DNA of 64,000 nt from Panax quinquefolius (Eukaryota > Streptophyta > Magnoliopsida > Apiales > Araliaceae): the NCBI GenBank assembly GCA_020205615.1, contig CM035170.1, positions 115,986,213 through 116,050,212 on the forward strand, read 5' to 3'. Position numbers and translations under genes: made by a program. Shown here piece by piece: positions 11,329-24,086 of the stretch. The notes under the pieces were generated by a model that saw nothing but the letters and a program-made list of their open reading frames with translations, was not told the DNA's origin and did no database searches. Every line of letters starts with the position of its first letter. Position 1 is the stretch's first letter.

Positions 11329-13711
11329 TGTGAAACACCAGATTTTATGAATAAAGAATTAATTTTTTTGAAATAAATTTTTTTATATTATGATGTGAAT
11401 TTAAGATAATGTTATAGTTGTGGGTAATATTTATAAATTTTGCAAAGTATGCAAATTGTCATATTATATTCGATTGGTGGGAGAATATTCGTTTTAAACA
11501 GCGAAATATTAAATGCGACAGCGCGATCGTTAATTGGGCCTCTAACGGAATTATTGTCGGATCGAGAAAACGACAAAAAATATTTTATTGAAAATATGGC
11601 GGAAGTTTTACCGTTGATCTTGTTGAACTACTTTCGGTAGTAAAAAGAAATCTGATGTCTGGCGTTGTTGCGTAGTAGCACGATATTGATTATTGATATT
11701 TTGTGAGAAGTCACTTAGTTTTGTTCAATTATTCTTCACAATAGTTCTTTGCGACAAGTATCTCACATTATTTGATTCAATTATTGTTGATTTAGAAGTT
11801 TTGTTTTATTCACGTAATAAAATAGAAACATCTTTTTTATATAAAACATAATACTTTATTAAAGTTATTCTATAAATAGAATATATTATATTCTATTACG
11901 ACGTAGTGTTTTGCGTAGTAAAATCTTTTTATATAAAAACATAATACTTTATTAAAGTTATTCTATAAATAAAATATATTATATTTTATTACGATAATGT
12001 TTGCATAGTAAAAATCTTTTTATATAAATAGAATATATTATATTTTATTTAAAAGATTTTTCTTTAAATATGGTAGTCAGATTAAAGTAAATCAATCTGG
12101 ACCATTCATGAATTAATTAATTATGCATTCCATTTTCCTATAAATAGAAAGCTTCATTCTTCATTATTTTTTACGAATTCACCGAACTCTGCAGAGAGAG
12201 AAACTATAGAGAGAGACTATAGAGATAGAAGAAAAGTTTTACCTTTACTTCACTACTCTTATATCAAGTATTATTTTACGGTAAGGGATATTATTTGTTG
12301 TACTCGTAAGGGATATTATTCTTTTGTATTCCGAAGAGAACTTACATTATTCCATTTCTTTATTGTTTCATTGGAATAATCAGATCACGCTGCTACCCTA
12401 CCTACTTGGTGACATTCTTTATTATTACATCTTTATTATTATGTGAATATCACATCATGCTATATCTGTGGGACTGGTTCCATAATTTATTATTTCACAT
12501 TTATTATTACATTGGAACATCCTGTCGGTGTGAATTTCACACGACTGGTTCCGTTATTTAGTATTCTGTTGGAATAACCGCTTACATCTGCAATCCGCAT
12601 GCATGGTGATTTCATTGTTATTCCATTCTTTATTATTATGTTGGAACATCCTGTCGGTGTGAATTTTTGCATGACTGGTTCCGTTATTATTATTTACGTT
12701 GGAATAACTTTCGTCATCTGCAAGTACCGCATGCGTGGTGATTTCTTTTGTTATTCCATTCTTTATTATACTCGGTTGGTTAAAGTTTTGACTTTATACT
12801 CCATGAAATTAGTGGAATATCCTTGATATTTGCGCTTCATCCAAATATCTTTTCATGGAAATATTCTTACGAGCATTCTTGAGTTTTTACTCTACAAAAG
12901 CGAGATCGTGTTGACAATTTGGATGTTATCGGTTCCTAGATAAATTAATTCTTGAACTTGTTTTATTGAATTCTTATATCATTGTCATCATCCTCATGTT
13001 TATATTATGTTGAAAGTCATACATGGCCTATAGTGCATAGATGGACTTGGTATGATTATGAATGAGGAATTATCGGTATAATCATGTAGTAATATTACAA
13101 ATGATGTGAAAAAAGTCCTCATTGGCCGTAGTGCATTGATGGGACGGTTTTTGGTATGATTATGGCTATGGATTCTCTTGACCAAGGGTGCAAAGATGAA
13201 TTGTTTTATGGCATGATCGGGATAGTTGATGAAAACACGATTATCTTTGGCCGTAGTGCATGGATAATTCGTGGTCGTGATATCTTAAAGAATATCCTTG
13301 GTAGTAGTGCGGAGTGATTCGATGATGTGGATTATTTATTGTTTGAGTCCCGGTGATAAAAGTGATGAAAAACTTTTAAATCATAAAAGATAGTAGATTC
13401 TATTCTCTACTTGACTCTTTTAATGGATTGCTTGTTCACCGCAGATTAAACTTGATGTACATTGTATTTTATCGGTTTAACATTGTTGAAGGCTAATGAT
13501 AATTTATTCGCATTATCTTAGTCATAATATTATTTCTTCTTGGGCTAGTTGAGCTCACCTTTTCTTCTTTTTATCTCTCGTGAAATGAGAATATAGGTGG
13601 GGACGTCAGGGAGCGGAGTGATGGTCGAGAGGATAACATTAGTAGTCCTCATTTATTACGTGAAATAGTGTGATAATAATTGTAATGAGGACTCCTTTTG
13701 AGTTTGTATAA
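11329..13711 (+). repeat. 5' LTR of element B, left part
   Basis: The LTR begins TGTGAAACACCAG and is collinear with the LTR of element A (reverse strand) and with 26525-28390. It contains the ~60-bp ggttccgttatt/ttggaacatcctg tandem array (about 12480-12740) and a second array with ggccgtagtgca recurring at 13015-13320. It is interrupted at 13711 by element C and resumes at 23749. Confidence 0.85.
13707..13711. repeat. Left target-site duplication of element C (TATAA)
   Basis: TATAA precedes the element C LTR start and is repeated exactly at 23744-23748. This proves that C inserted into the 5' LTR of B after B had landed. Confidence 0.9.
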
Positions 13712-16394
13712 TGTAAGACCCCAACTTATTATTAATGAAATTTTATTTTTCTATTTATTATTTTGAAATAGTAAGGGTTGATGTGATTAATGTGGATAGT
13801 TAGGGGTAAAATATGAAATATTTCAAAATAAGCAAGTGGTTATAAAATATTCATTGTTGTCGGGGAATATTCGTTTGGTCGTGGAATATTAAATGCATCG
13901 GGGAATATTAAATGCGACCAGGCGCAACGACCATGTATGGGCCCCATAACTGGAAAAAGCGATTAGATGAAGAAAGCGACAAATATAAGTTGGTTAAAAA
14001 TAGCAGGCGTAGTTATTCACAGATTAATCTTGTTAAAATACTCGGTGGTTAAAACACGAATATTACTGCGGTATTGCACCAATTATTGATTCTTACGTAA
14101 GAAGGCACTTACTCGATAATGGTTACGATAATTCTTTATTCAAATATTTTATTGAGTTAATAATTCTTTGCGTTGATATTTTATATTATTGTTGTTTTGA
14201 TAATTGTCATTACACAATTATTTTTCATTATTGAAATAATAATTCATATTATCTGAATAATATTATTAGATAACATTATTGGCAATGTCTAGAAAGTTAC
14301 ATCTAAGGAGAGGTTTGGCCACCTAATTGCTTGTAGCCAAAGAAGAAGAAATTCTTATTGAAAAGCCCCCTCTTCCTGAGGCTGCACGGTTGACAATATT
14401 GTGATTTCGTAATATTGTTTGTGAATAATTAATTATTGATTCATATGATGAGAAAAATATTGATTTTATGTGGATATAGATGGAGAAAATTTTAATGTGA
14501 CAATTGTTGAAAATTGAAATTTTATCTTTTTCGATAAAATAATTATTTAAATATATTATTATATTTTAATAATATAATAATGGTGATATTTTTACAACGA
14601 ATGTGGGATATATGAGTATACGAGGAGGAAGAGTATTTTTGTTGCAATAAATGTTTAAAACATGTTAAACATGTCGGTGGACCCCATTTATTATTTGAAA
14701 TTTGATTATAAGCGTGTAAAATCGCTTGGTTTGTGGATTTCGGTCAATTTCATTTGGAATTTGGAAAACTTTCTTCCGCAAAGTTGTAGAGAATTGAATT
14801 TCCTATAAAAACTCGCGAGATTTGAATTTTGTGATAAAAGGGATATTTATTGTGAATTATTGAAGTTCCGAAGCTCCGAAATAATTGATTTTTTGGAAGT
14901 TTAAATTATTTTAAATTAGAAAAATGTTTTTTCTTACTTTTTCTAGAATGTGACATGTGTTTGATGGCTGAAATCAGATTCTAGGCATGCGTAGGAAATT
15001 TATATAATTATATAATTAATTTATTAAATTTTCTGCTTTGGTGTTACAGCAATTTCCTATAAATAGGGTCTTAGGTTAGAATTGAAAATCACACAATTTA
15101 AAGCAAGTTTTTTCTCTCTATATTATCGAGCGTATTCTTGTGAGTATTTTAAGTATACTTTGAGTATTGTTAGGCGGTCAAGTTTCCTTCCTTACTGCAT
15201 TATTAGATTTAGAAATCTTAATCTTTCGAGGTAAGGGATGTTATTTTCTTCTCAAATGATATTATTTCTTCAATATCATTATCTTTGAAATATTGGTTGA
15301 AACTTTTATCAAATTTAAAACTTTTCCATGCCTGGGGTTCTTATTCATGAGTTCTTATTCACGAGTTCTTATTCATTTAGTCTTATTCATGAAGCGTGAA
15401 GATGTTTTTTGGGAAATTTCTATCTTTTGGTGTCGGAGTTACTATTCACGATATCTAAGACTATTCAATAGAAAAATAAAATTTTTCTTTTTGTCCAAAA
15501 TATCTACTCGGATACTAGCTTTGATTGTATCCATGTTTTGATCACTCTTGAATTTTACACACCTTGTGATTATTTTTGAGGTATTTTTTGAACATGGATA
15601 AAACAAAGTACGAATCCTTAATCCTTAATCCTTGTCATTTTTGTTTCTTTGGATTCGTTTCTTTAAAAATATTTTTCATTATCCTCGGTCTTAAATGATG
15701 ATATTATTGAATATCTTTGGCTGTAGTGCAGAAGATGAATGATTTTGAAGAATATCTTTGGTAGTAGTGCAAAAGATGAGCAGTGTTTAGATGAACATGA
15801 TTAATCGGTGATGAATATCTTTGGCACAGTAGTGCAAAGATGAATATTTGATTCCAGATGTATATTGATTGATGTTACGAGGGATAAAAGATAGAGCGAT
15901 GAACTTTTAAATTCATACATAGAAGATAGTAGTTTGCATTCTCTACTTAACTCTTCTAATGAATTATAATTTCATTGCGAATATTGATTTAAAATTTGTT
16001 GTCTATTGTATTCTATTAGATTTTTCCCCGTTGAAGACTAACGGTAATTTGTTGTATATTATCTTAGTCATAATATTCTTTATTGGGCTAGTTGAGCTCA
16101 CCCTTTTCCTTTTTGTTCCATTTTTCTTCTCGGAGGCGAGAATATAGCAATCTGAATCTGGGGTATGGAATGAAGGTTTTAGAAAGAATTGTTTAGTAGT
16201 CCTCACCATTTTTGTAAAATAATGTATCAATAAATGTGATGAGGATTTATTTGAGTATAGATATTATGCAGAAGATAATATTTGTATTCAAACTCACGCT
16301 TTTCTTGTTGTAATAATAAAGTTGTAGTTGTTTACATGCCACGTATTGACAACTCGAGAATAGGTGATGTATACTTATTTTGGGGCGCGTCGCG
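13712..16394 (+). repeat. 5' LTR of element C
   Basis: It is collinear with 21170-23743. Long identical stretches alternate with short clusters of substitutions and indels. It is about 110 bp longer than the 3' LTR, partly through extra copies of a ttcttattca-type word at 15340-15390. The motif gaatatctttgg...tagtgcaaagatgaa is repeated three times at about 15705-15850. Confidence 0.9.
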
Positions 16395-16559
16395 GTTGGT
16401 ATCGAGCTTAGGGATATGATCTCTGGCGGAGATCGGGGAATAGAACTAGAAGGGAGAGGCGAGTAAATCCTTCGCTAGTGTGTCCTACCTAAGCTTATTT
16501 GTTAATTGGTCGATATATAAGGATATTATGTGATATATTGATTTCCTTAATTAACCCTT

Positions 16560-19500
16560 GTTTTATGGCGTGATTTGAGAATGTCGATCGAGAATATTAA
16601 TGATGGAGTAAATGAGGACCGTGGATATGCTCATACTCACCAACGAGGAGAACGTGCAACAGTCGGTGACAATGTTCCTCCCGCTGAACAACACCAATCG
16701 AAAGCGAGATGATGAGCGAGGGATGTTTAGAAGCTTTTTGCGATTCATACAAAATCGACGAGGAGACTTCGTGTTCAAAATCTGAGGAGAAATGATAGCA
16801 ATTCACGGATTATCATGGCCAGCGATTCAAAGAGTTGGGACCACGAATTTAAGGAAAGCGATCCGATCATGGCGGAAACACGGGTCAAGCAAATTACCAA
16901 GATATTCGATGTCTTGGGATGCACGGAGGAACAGAAGGTTCCATTCGCCACCTTTATGTTCCGTGGCGAGCGGCAGATCATGGTGAAGAGTCATGAAGCG
17001 TACTCCATCCGTACCAAGATTTCAAGATGTCTTGGGAGAGCGTTTGAAACTATTTAATGACAAATACTTCCACGAAAGTGTTCGTCATCCGAAGGAAGTG
17101 GAGTTTATTAGACTAGAAGCGAGAACAACATGGCGGTGTCTCGAAGACGAGGCAAAGTTTACAGAGTTATCGTGTTTGCACCTCATTTGGTGGAGAATGA
17201 GGAGCGATGACACGGATGTTTCTTAGAGGTTTGAAACCCGCACACGTTAGTATCTCATTTCTCATAAATTTTCTCTATTCGGATGTTGTAAAGTGAGGCT
17301 CAATTATTAGAGGCGAGATAACGAGTACGGTCAATTGAGGACCACAACTAGGATCGTACTGCAGAGATAGCGGTCAGCGAATAATGATAACCGGCGGAGA
17401 AAGAAAGCAGACGGACAAAAATGGTAACCACTACGGTGGTAATCATGGCCGTGAAAAATAAGAAAGCGAGTCGGGAGGAGATTTTAAAAGAGGAGATTTA
17501 ACAACGACCATGTGAAGACAGCGGTCTTGCGTAAGAATCTGGTTCAAAGGAGGAGAAACGACCACCGGTCGTATATGTTACAAATGCGGAAAAAGAGGAC
17601 ATATCGGTCAAACGCGCCAACAAGCATTCAAGGTATGCTATAATTGTGGAAAGGAAGGACATATCGCTTCGAGATTATGCGATGGCGAAACCTAGTTCAA
17701 TGGGGACGGTGACTCAAAAGATCGTCCCAGAAAAGTCAAAGTCAACGATTAGGGAAGAAGCGTTTGTTGTGGTCGGTCAAAATGCGAGGAACCCAAACGA
17801 GGTGATCACGGGTAAGTTATTTATAAATTCTTGCGAAGTTTATACCTTACTTGATCACGGTGCTACCCATTCATTTATCTCTCTGCTTGTGCTCAGCGTT
17901 TAAACTTGACTCAGGAGAAATTAAACTTTGACCTATCTGTGGAAACTCCAGTTAGGAGAAACTTTCATCACATCCACTTCGTTTATAAATCTTGTTTGAT
18001 TCAAGTTGGCACCATTACCTTACATTGACCTTATCTCTTTAAAGATACTTGCTTTTGATGTGATTTTAGGGATTGATTGGTTAACTACTCATCATGCCAA
18101 AATTGATTGTTTTTCGTAAGGTTGTTAGTTTTCATTTCTAACCAACACATTTATTTAATTCAAGCAACTAAACCATTAAAATCAATCATTGTCATATCTA
18201 ATCATAAAGCTATTCGTTTATTGAAAAAGCGGATGTCAAGCTTTCTTAGCCCATGTTATGGATTTGAATAAAGACACGTCAAATTTGAATAATATTCTGT
18301 TGTTATTGACTTTCCGACGTATTTCGAAGAACTTCCTTGGTTCACCCCGTAGCGTGAAGTTGAATTCTTTATTGATCTTGAACACAGTACAAAGCCCATT
18401 TCTAAAACCCCATATCGAATGGCTCTATTGAACTTGGGGAGTTAAAGGTCCAACTACAGGAATTGTTGGACATCGGTTTCATAAATCCAAGTACATCTCC
18501 TTGGGGTGCTCCTGTTTTTATTCGTAAAGAAGAAAGGCGGGAGTATGCGACTTTTGTATTGACTATCGTGAATTGAACCATGTCACCATCAAGAATAGGT
18601 ATCCTCTACCTCGTATTGATGACTTGTTTGACCATTGCAAGGGGCACAATTCTTTTCAAAATCGATCTTCGATTACGGATATCATCAATTTGAAGATTAG
18701 AACCGAGGATATTCAAAGACCGCTTTCAGAACTTCGGTATGGGCATTATGAATTCTTAGTCATGTCTTTCGTGACTAACTAATGCTCCTCGCTGCTTTCA
18801 TGGATATGATGAACCGAGTATTCAAGGAATATTTGGATCGGTTTGTTGTTGTCTTTATTGATGACATCCTTATATATTCCAAAAGTCGTGAAGATCATGA
18901 GCACCATTTGAAGTTGGTACTCCAAAGGCTTCGTGAAAACAAACTATATGCCAAATTGAAGAAATACGAGTTTCGGCTTGAGGAAGTAGCATTCCTTGGG
19001 CACGTGGTGTCGAAACATGGAGTATCTGTTGATCCGTGAAGATTGAAGCAATACAAAGTTGGGAGCAACCAAGTTTCGGATTGATCAAGTACGTAGCTTT
19101 TTGGGCTTAGTGGTTATTATTGGAGATTCGTGGAAGGGTTTTCTCGAATCGCTACTCCATTAACTCAATTAACTCGGAAGGATACAAAATTCGTTTGGGA
19201 GCGAAGAACGCGAGAAGAGTTTCCAAGAGCTTAAGAGAAGACTTATTTCTAAGACTGTTTCTAACAATACCATCCGGTTCGGATGGATTTGTTATCTACA
19301 ACGATGCTTCGTGCAAAGGGTTAGGATGTGTTCTCATGCAGCGTGGGAAAGTCATAGCCTATGCCTCGCGACAACTTAAAAGAGTATGAGAGGAATTATC
19401 CTACTCATGATCTAGAGTTAGCAAGTGTGATCGTTTCAGCGCTTAAAGATATGGAGGCACTTATCTATATGGGGAGAAAGTGGAGATATATTCATACCAT

Positions 19501-21115
19501 AAAAGCCTTAAATATTTCTTCACTCAAAAAGAACTCAACATGCGCAAATGACGTTGGCTCGAGCTATTGAAAGACTACGACCACACTATTCAATACTATC
19601 CCGAAAAGCGAGCGTGGTAGGCGACGCGTTGAGTAGAAGATCATATCTTGGGAGCGAGTGCGATGATGTCAAGTATCTGCGTAGAGCCAACTTTAATAGA
19701 AAAAGTTAAGGTTGCTCAAGCCACCGACCCCTTGAGTGATCGCGTATGAAGAAGAAAGTACAAGAAGGAGCTATTAGGAAGGCGAGAATTGATGAAGAAG
19801 GAATACTTGAGTCCACTCTAGACTTTGTGTTCTAACGACTACGATTTGAAGTACAAGATTGTGATGGAGGCACACAATACACCATTTGCAATCCATCCGG
19901 AAGTACTAAAATGTATCGTGATCTTGACATACATTTTGGTGGAACAATATGAAGAAGAGAGATTGCAAAGTTTATCTCGATGTGTTTAACTTGCCAACGT
20001 GTAAAAGCGGAGCATCTAGTACCTAAGGGTCCGTTGCAACCACTTGAGATTCGAAATGGAAGTGGGAACACATTACCATGGATTTTGTTACGGGTCTTCC
20101 TACGGTTTCTCAAGGCATCAATGTTATTTGGGTTATTGTTGATAGATTAACCAAGTCCGCTCATTTCTTGCCGATAACACGGAGACTTATTCCTTGAGCG
20201 TCTTGCTAGTATATGACGTGAATGAGATTGTGAGGTTACATGGCGGCAAGTATCCATAGTTTGGATCGTGACCCAAGATTCACTTCAAGATTTTGGGTTA
20301 GCTTGCAAAAAAGCTATGGGCGCGGATTTGCGATTTAGTTGAGATACCATCCTCAAACCGACCAGACAATCGGAGAGGACTATTCAAACTCTTGAAGATC
20401 TATTAAGACTCGTGTCCTAGACTTCAAGGGCGGTTGGGATAAGTATTTACCATTGATGGAATTCTCCTACAACAAGCGATTATCGAGCAAGTATAGGTGT
20501 GGCTCCATTCAAGCATTATATGGACGAAAATGTCGTTCTCCAATATGTTGGGATGAGGTGGGTGAAACAACATTGTTGGGACTCGAGTTAAGACGTATAT
20601 GACTACCGAAAAGATTCAAATGATTCGACAACGATACAAAGCGGCACAAGATCGACAAAAGAGTTATGCGGATCTTCATCGAAAGGACGTGGAATTTAGT
20701 GTAGGGGATCATGTATTGTTGTGAGTTGCTCCATGGAAGGAGTTACAAGATTCGGGGAAGAGAGGAAAGCTCGATCCACGATTTATTGGTCCATTTCAAA
20801 TTCTTGACCGAGTAGGAAATGTAGCCTATAGACTTGCGTTACCTCCAGTATGTCTCGTGTTCATAATGTGTTTCACATATCTCATTTCGTAAATATGTGA
20901 AAGACCCGAACCATGTTATAGAATTAGGCAGGACGAAATAGCCGAAAACTTAACGTATGAGGAGAGTGCGTGTCAAGGTCTTGGATAGGAAGGAGCATGT
21001 CCCATCTGTGAAAAGTCATACCACAAGTTAAAGTTTTGTGGAGGAATCATGCTTTATAGAGGAAATGACACAGGAATTGGAAAGCGGAAATGAAAGCGAG
21101 GTATCCTCACCACCG
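16560..21115 (+). pseudogene. Degenerate gag-pol of element C (Tekay/Del chromovirus)
   Basis: The reading frame is broken many times but the domains are in order. Gag covers about 16580-17500. Two CCHC knuckles, CYKCGKRGHIGQ-like and CYNCGKEGHIASRLC, lie at 17575-17680. The aspartic protease LLDHGATHSFIS (about 17848-17880) has His where Ser or Thr normally follows the catalytic Asp. Reverse transcriptase includes [21 protein letters not shown] (about 18555-18615) and the catalytic FIDD at 18854-18865. RNase H shows YNDASCKGLGCVLMQ and ends in a DALSRR-like segment (to about 19640). Integrase shows [10 protein letters not shown] near 20140 and lies in about 19800-20700. A tail with ENLTYEE near 20950 resembles the chromodomain region of Tekay elements, which in that lineage helps direct insertion to heterochromatin. 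No frame is long enough to make a working protein. Confidence 0.88.
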
Positions 21116-21169
21116 AAACACCAGTACGTCACGTCAATTTCGAGGACGAAATTTCATAAGGAGGGAGGT

Positions 21170-23743
21170 TGTAAGACCCCAACTTATTATTAATGAAATT
21201 TAATTTTCTATTTATTATTTTGAAATAGTAAGGGTTGATGTGATTAATGTGGATAGTTAGGGGTAAAATACGCAAATATTTCAAAATAATAAAGTGGTTA
21301 TAAAATATTCATTGTTGTCGGGGAATATTCGTTTGGTCGTGGAATATTTAAATGCTTGTCAGAATATTAAATGCAACGCAGTGACCATGTGTGGGCCCCA
21401 TAACGGAAAGCGATTGGATGAAGAAAACGACAAATATAAGTTGGTTAAAAATAGCAGGCGTAGTTATTCCAATTATATTTGTTAAAATACTAAATTGGTT
21501 AAAACACACGAAGATACGCGGTATTGCACCAATTATTGATTCTTACGAAGAAGGCACTACTCAATAATGGTTACGATAATTCTTTATTCGATATTTTATT
21601 GAGTTAATAATTGTCTGCGTTGATATTTTATATTCTTGTTGTTTTGATAATTGTCATTACACGTTATTTTCATTATTGAAATAATAATTCATATTATCTG
21701 AATAATATTATTAGATAACATTATTGGCAATGTCTAGAAAGTTACGCTCAAGGAGAGGTTTGGCCACCTAATTGCGCCAAGATGAAGAAATTCTTATTGA
21801 AAAGCCCCCTTCACCTGAAGCTGCACGGTTGACAATATTGTGATTCAGTAATATTGTTTGTGAATAATTAATTATTGATTCATATGATGAGGAAAATATT
21901 GATTTTATGTGGATATAGATGGAGAAAATTTTAATGTGACAATTGTTGAAAATTGAAATTTTATCTTTTTACGATAAAATAATTCATTTAAATATATTAT
22001 TATATTTTAATAATATAATAATGGTGATATTTTTACAACGAATGTGGGATATATGAGTATCTGAGGAGGAAGAAGAGTATTTTGTTGCAATAAATATTTT
22101 AAACATGTTAAACATGTCGGTGGACCCCATTTATCGATGAAATTTGATTATAAGCGTGTAAAATCGCCTGTTTGTGGATTTTGGTCAATTTCTATTTGGA
22201 ATTTGGAAAACTTTCTTACAGTAAAGTTTTAGAGAATTGAATTTCCTATAAAAACTCATGAGATTCGAATTTTCTGATAAAAGAAATATTTATTGTGAAT
22301 TATTGAAGTTCAAGCTCAAAATAATTGATTTTTGGAAGTTTAAATTATTTTAAATTAGAAAAACGTTTTTCTTACTTTTTCTAGAATGTGGCATGTGTTT
22401 GATGGCTGAAATCAGATTCTAGGCATGCGTAGGAAATTTATATAATTATATTATTAATTTATTAAATTTTTTCTCGCTTTGGTGTTCTAAACAATTTCTA
22501 TAAATAGGGTCTTGGGTTAGAATTGAAAATTACGTAAGCTGAAGTTTTCTCTCTATATTATCGAGTTTATTCTTGTGAGTATTTTAAGTATACTTTGAGT
22601 ATTGTTAGGCGGTCTGTGAAGTTCCTTTAGCACTTTACTATACGTTAGATTCCAAATTTGTAAGTCTTAATCTTTTCGAGGTAAGGGATATTATTATTTT
22701 CAGTAATGATATTATTTCTTCAATATCATTATACTTCAAGTATTGATCTGAAGTTTTTATCAAATTTGGAACTTTTGGTGTGAGATTCTTATTCACGATA
22801 TCATGACTTTATTCATCGAAAAAATGAAAAATTTTCTTTTTCGTCAAAATATCTATTACGGATACTAGCTTTGATTGTATCCATGTTTTGATCATTCTTG
22901 AATTTTACACCAATTGTGATTATTTTTGAGGTATTTTTGGACGTGGATAAAACAAAGTACGAATCCTTAATCCTTAATCCTTGTCATTTTGTTTCTTTGG
23001 ATTCGTTTCTTTAAAAATATTTTTCATTATCCTCGGTCTTAAATGATGATATTATTGAATATCTTTGGCCCAGTAGCAAAGAAGATGAATGATTTGAAGA
23101 ATATCTTTGGCTTTTGTAGTGCAAAGATGAGCAGTGTTTAGATGAACATGACCAACTAATGAATATCTTTGGCTTTTGTAGTGTAAAGATGAATATTTGA
23201 TTCCGGATGTATATTGATTGATGTTCTGAGGATAAAAGATAGACGATGAACTTTCAAATTCATACATAGAAGATAGTAGTTTGCATTCTCTACTTAACTC
23301 TTCTAATGAATTATAATTTCGGCTGCGAATATTGATTTAAAATTTGTTATCTATTGTATTCTATTAGATTTTTCCTGTTGAAGACTAACGGTAATTTGTT
23401 GTATATTATCTTAGTCATAATATTCTTTCTTTGGGCTAGTTGAGCTCACCCTTTTCCTTTTTTGTTCCATTTTTCTTCTCGGGAGGCGAGAATATAGCGA
23501 GTCTACGAATCGGGGTATGGAATGAAGGTTTTAGAAAGAATTGTTTAGTAGTCCTCACCATTTTGTAAAATAATGTATCAATAAATGTGATGAGGATTTA
23601 TTTGAGTATAGATATTATGCAGAAGATAATATTTGTATTCAAACTCACGCTTTTCTTGTTGTAATAATAAAGTTGTAGTTGTTTCTGTACCATGTATTGA
23701 CAACTCAGAATAGGTGATGTATACCTATTTTGGGGGCGTCACA
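21170..23743 (+). repeat. 3' LTR of element C
   Basis: It runs from TGTAAGACCCCAA to GGGGGCGTCACA and is preceded by a polypurine tract at 21158-21169. It is the partner of 13712-16394, and the TATAA duplication follows it directly. Confidence 0.92.
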
Positions 23744-23748
23744 TATAA

Positions 23749-23899
23749 TCTCTAGTAGATAATATTTGTATTCAAACTCACAGTTTATGTTTTGTCGTAT
23801 TGTACACGACAGTGGTATTAGTAAGTTGTATTTGAATTCTGTACCATGTATCTGGCGACCCAAGATGGGTGATGAATACCTAATTTTGGGGGCGTCACA
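23749..23899 (+). repeat. 5' LTR of element B, right part
   Basis: These 151 bases complete the LTR interrupted at 13711. They match 28236-28390 with three differences by eye and end GGGGGCGTCACA. The primer-binding site follows at 23902. Confidence 0.9.
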
Positions 23900-24086
23900 G
23901 TTGGTATCAAAGCTTAGGGATATGATCCCTGGCTAAGATGTGAGACTAGAACTAGGAGGGGAGAGACGGGAAATTCCTTCGCTAGTATGACCTACCTAAG
24001 TTTATTTGGTATTTGATTGGTCGATCAGAGTATAGTTATAATATGTTGCATGTCAATTAACCCTTGTTTTGTGGCAGTGTTTGAAA

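Larger units (their letters stand above)
13712..23743 (+). mobile_element. Element C: full-length Tekay/Del-type Ty3/gypsy element nested in element B
   Basis: A complete 10.0 kb element with LTRs at 13712-16394 (2683 bp) and 21170-23743 (2574 bp), both starting TGTAAGACCCCAA. The 3' LTR ends GGGGGCGTCACA. The primer-binding site is TGGTATCGAGCT (16397-16408) and a purine tract AAGGAGGGAGGT (21158-21169) abuts the 3' LTR. Target duplications are TATAA on both sides. The internal order is gag, protease, reverse transcriptase, RNase H, integrase and chromodomain-like tail, as in chromoviruses of the Tekay/Del lineage. Every domain carries frameshifts, so the copy is inactive as sequenced. Its LTR differs from that of A and B, so it is a related but separate family. 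Confidence 0.92.
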
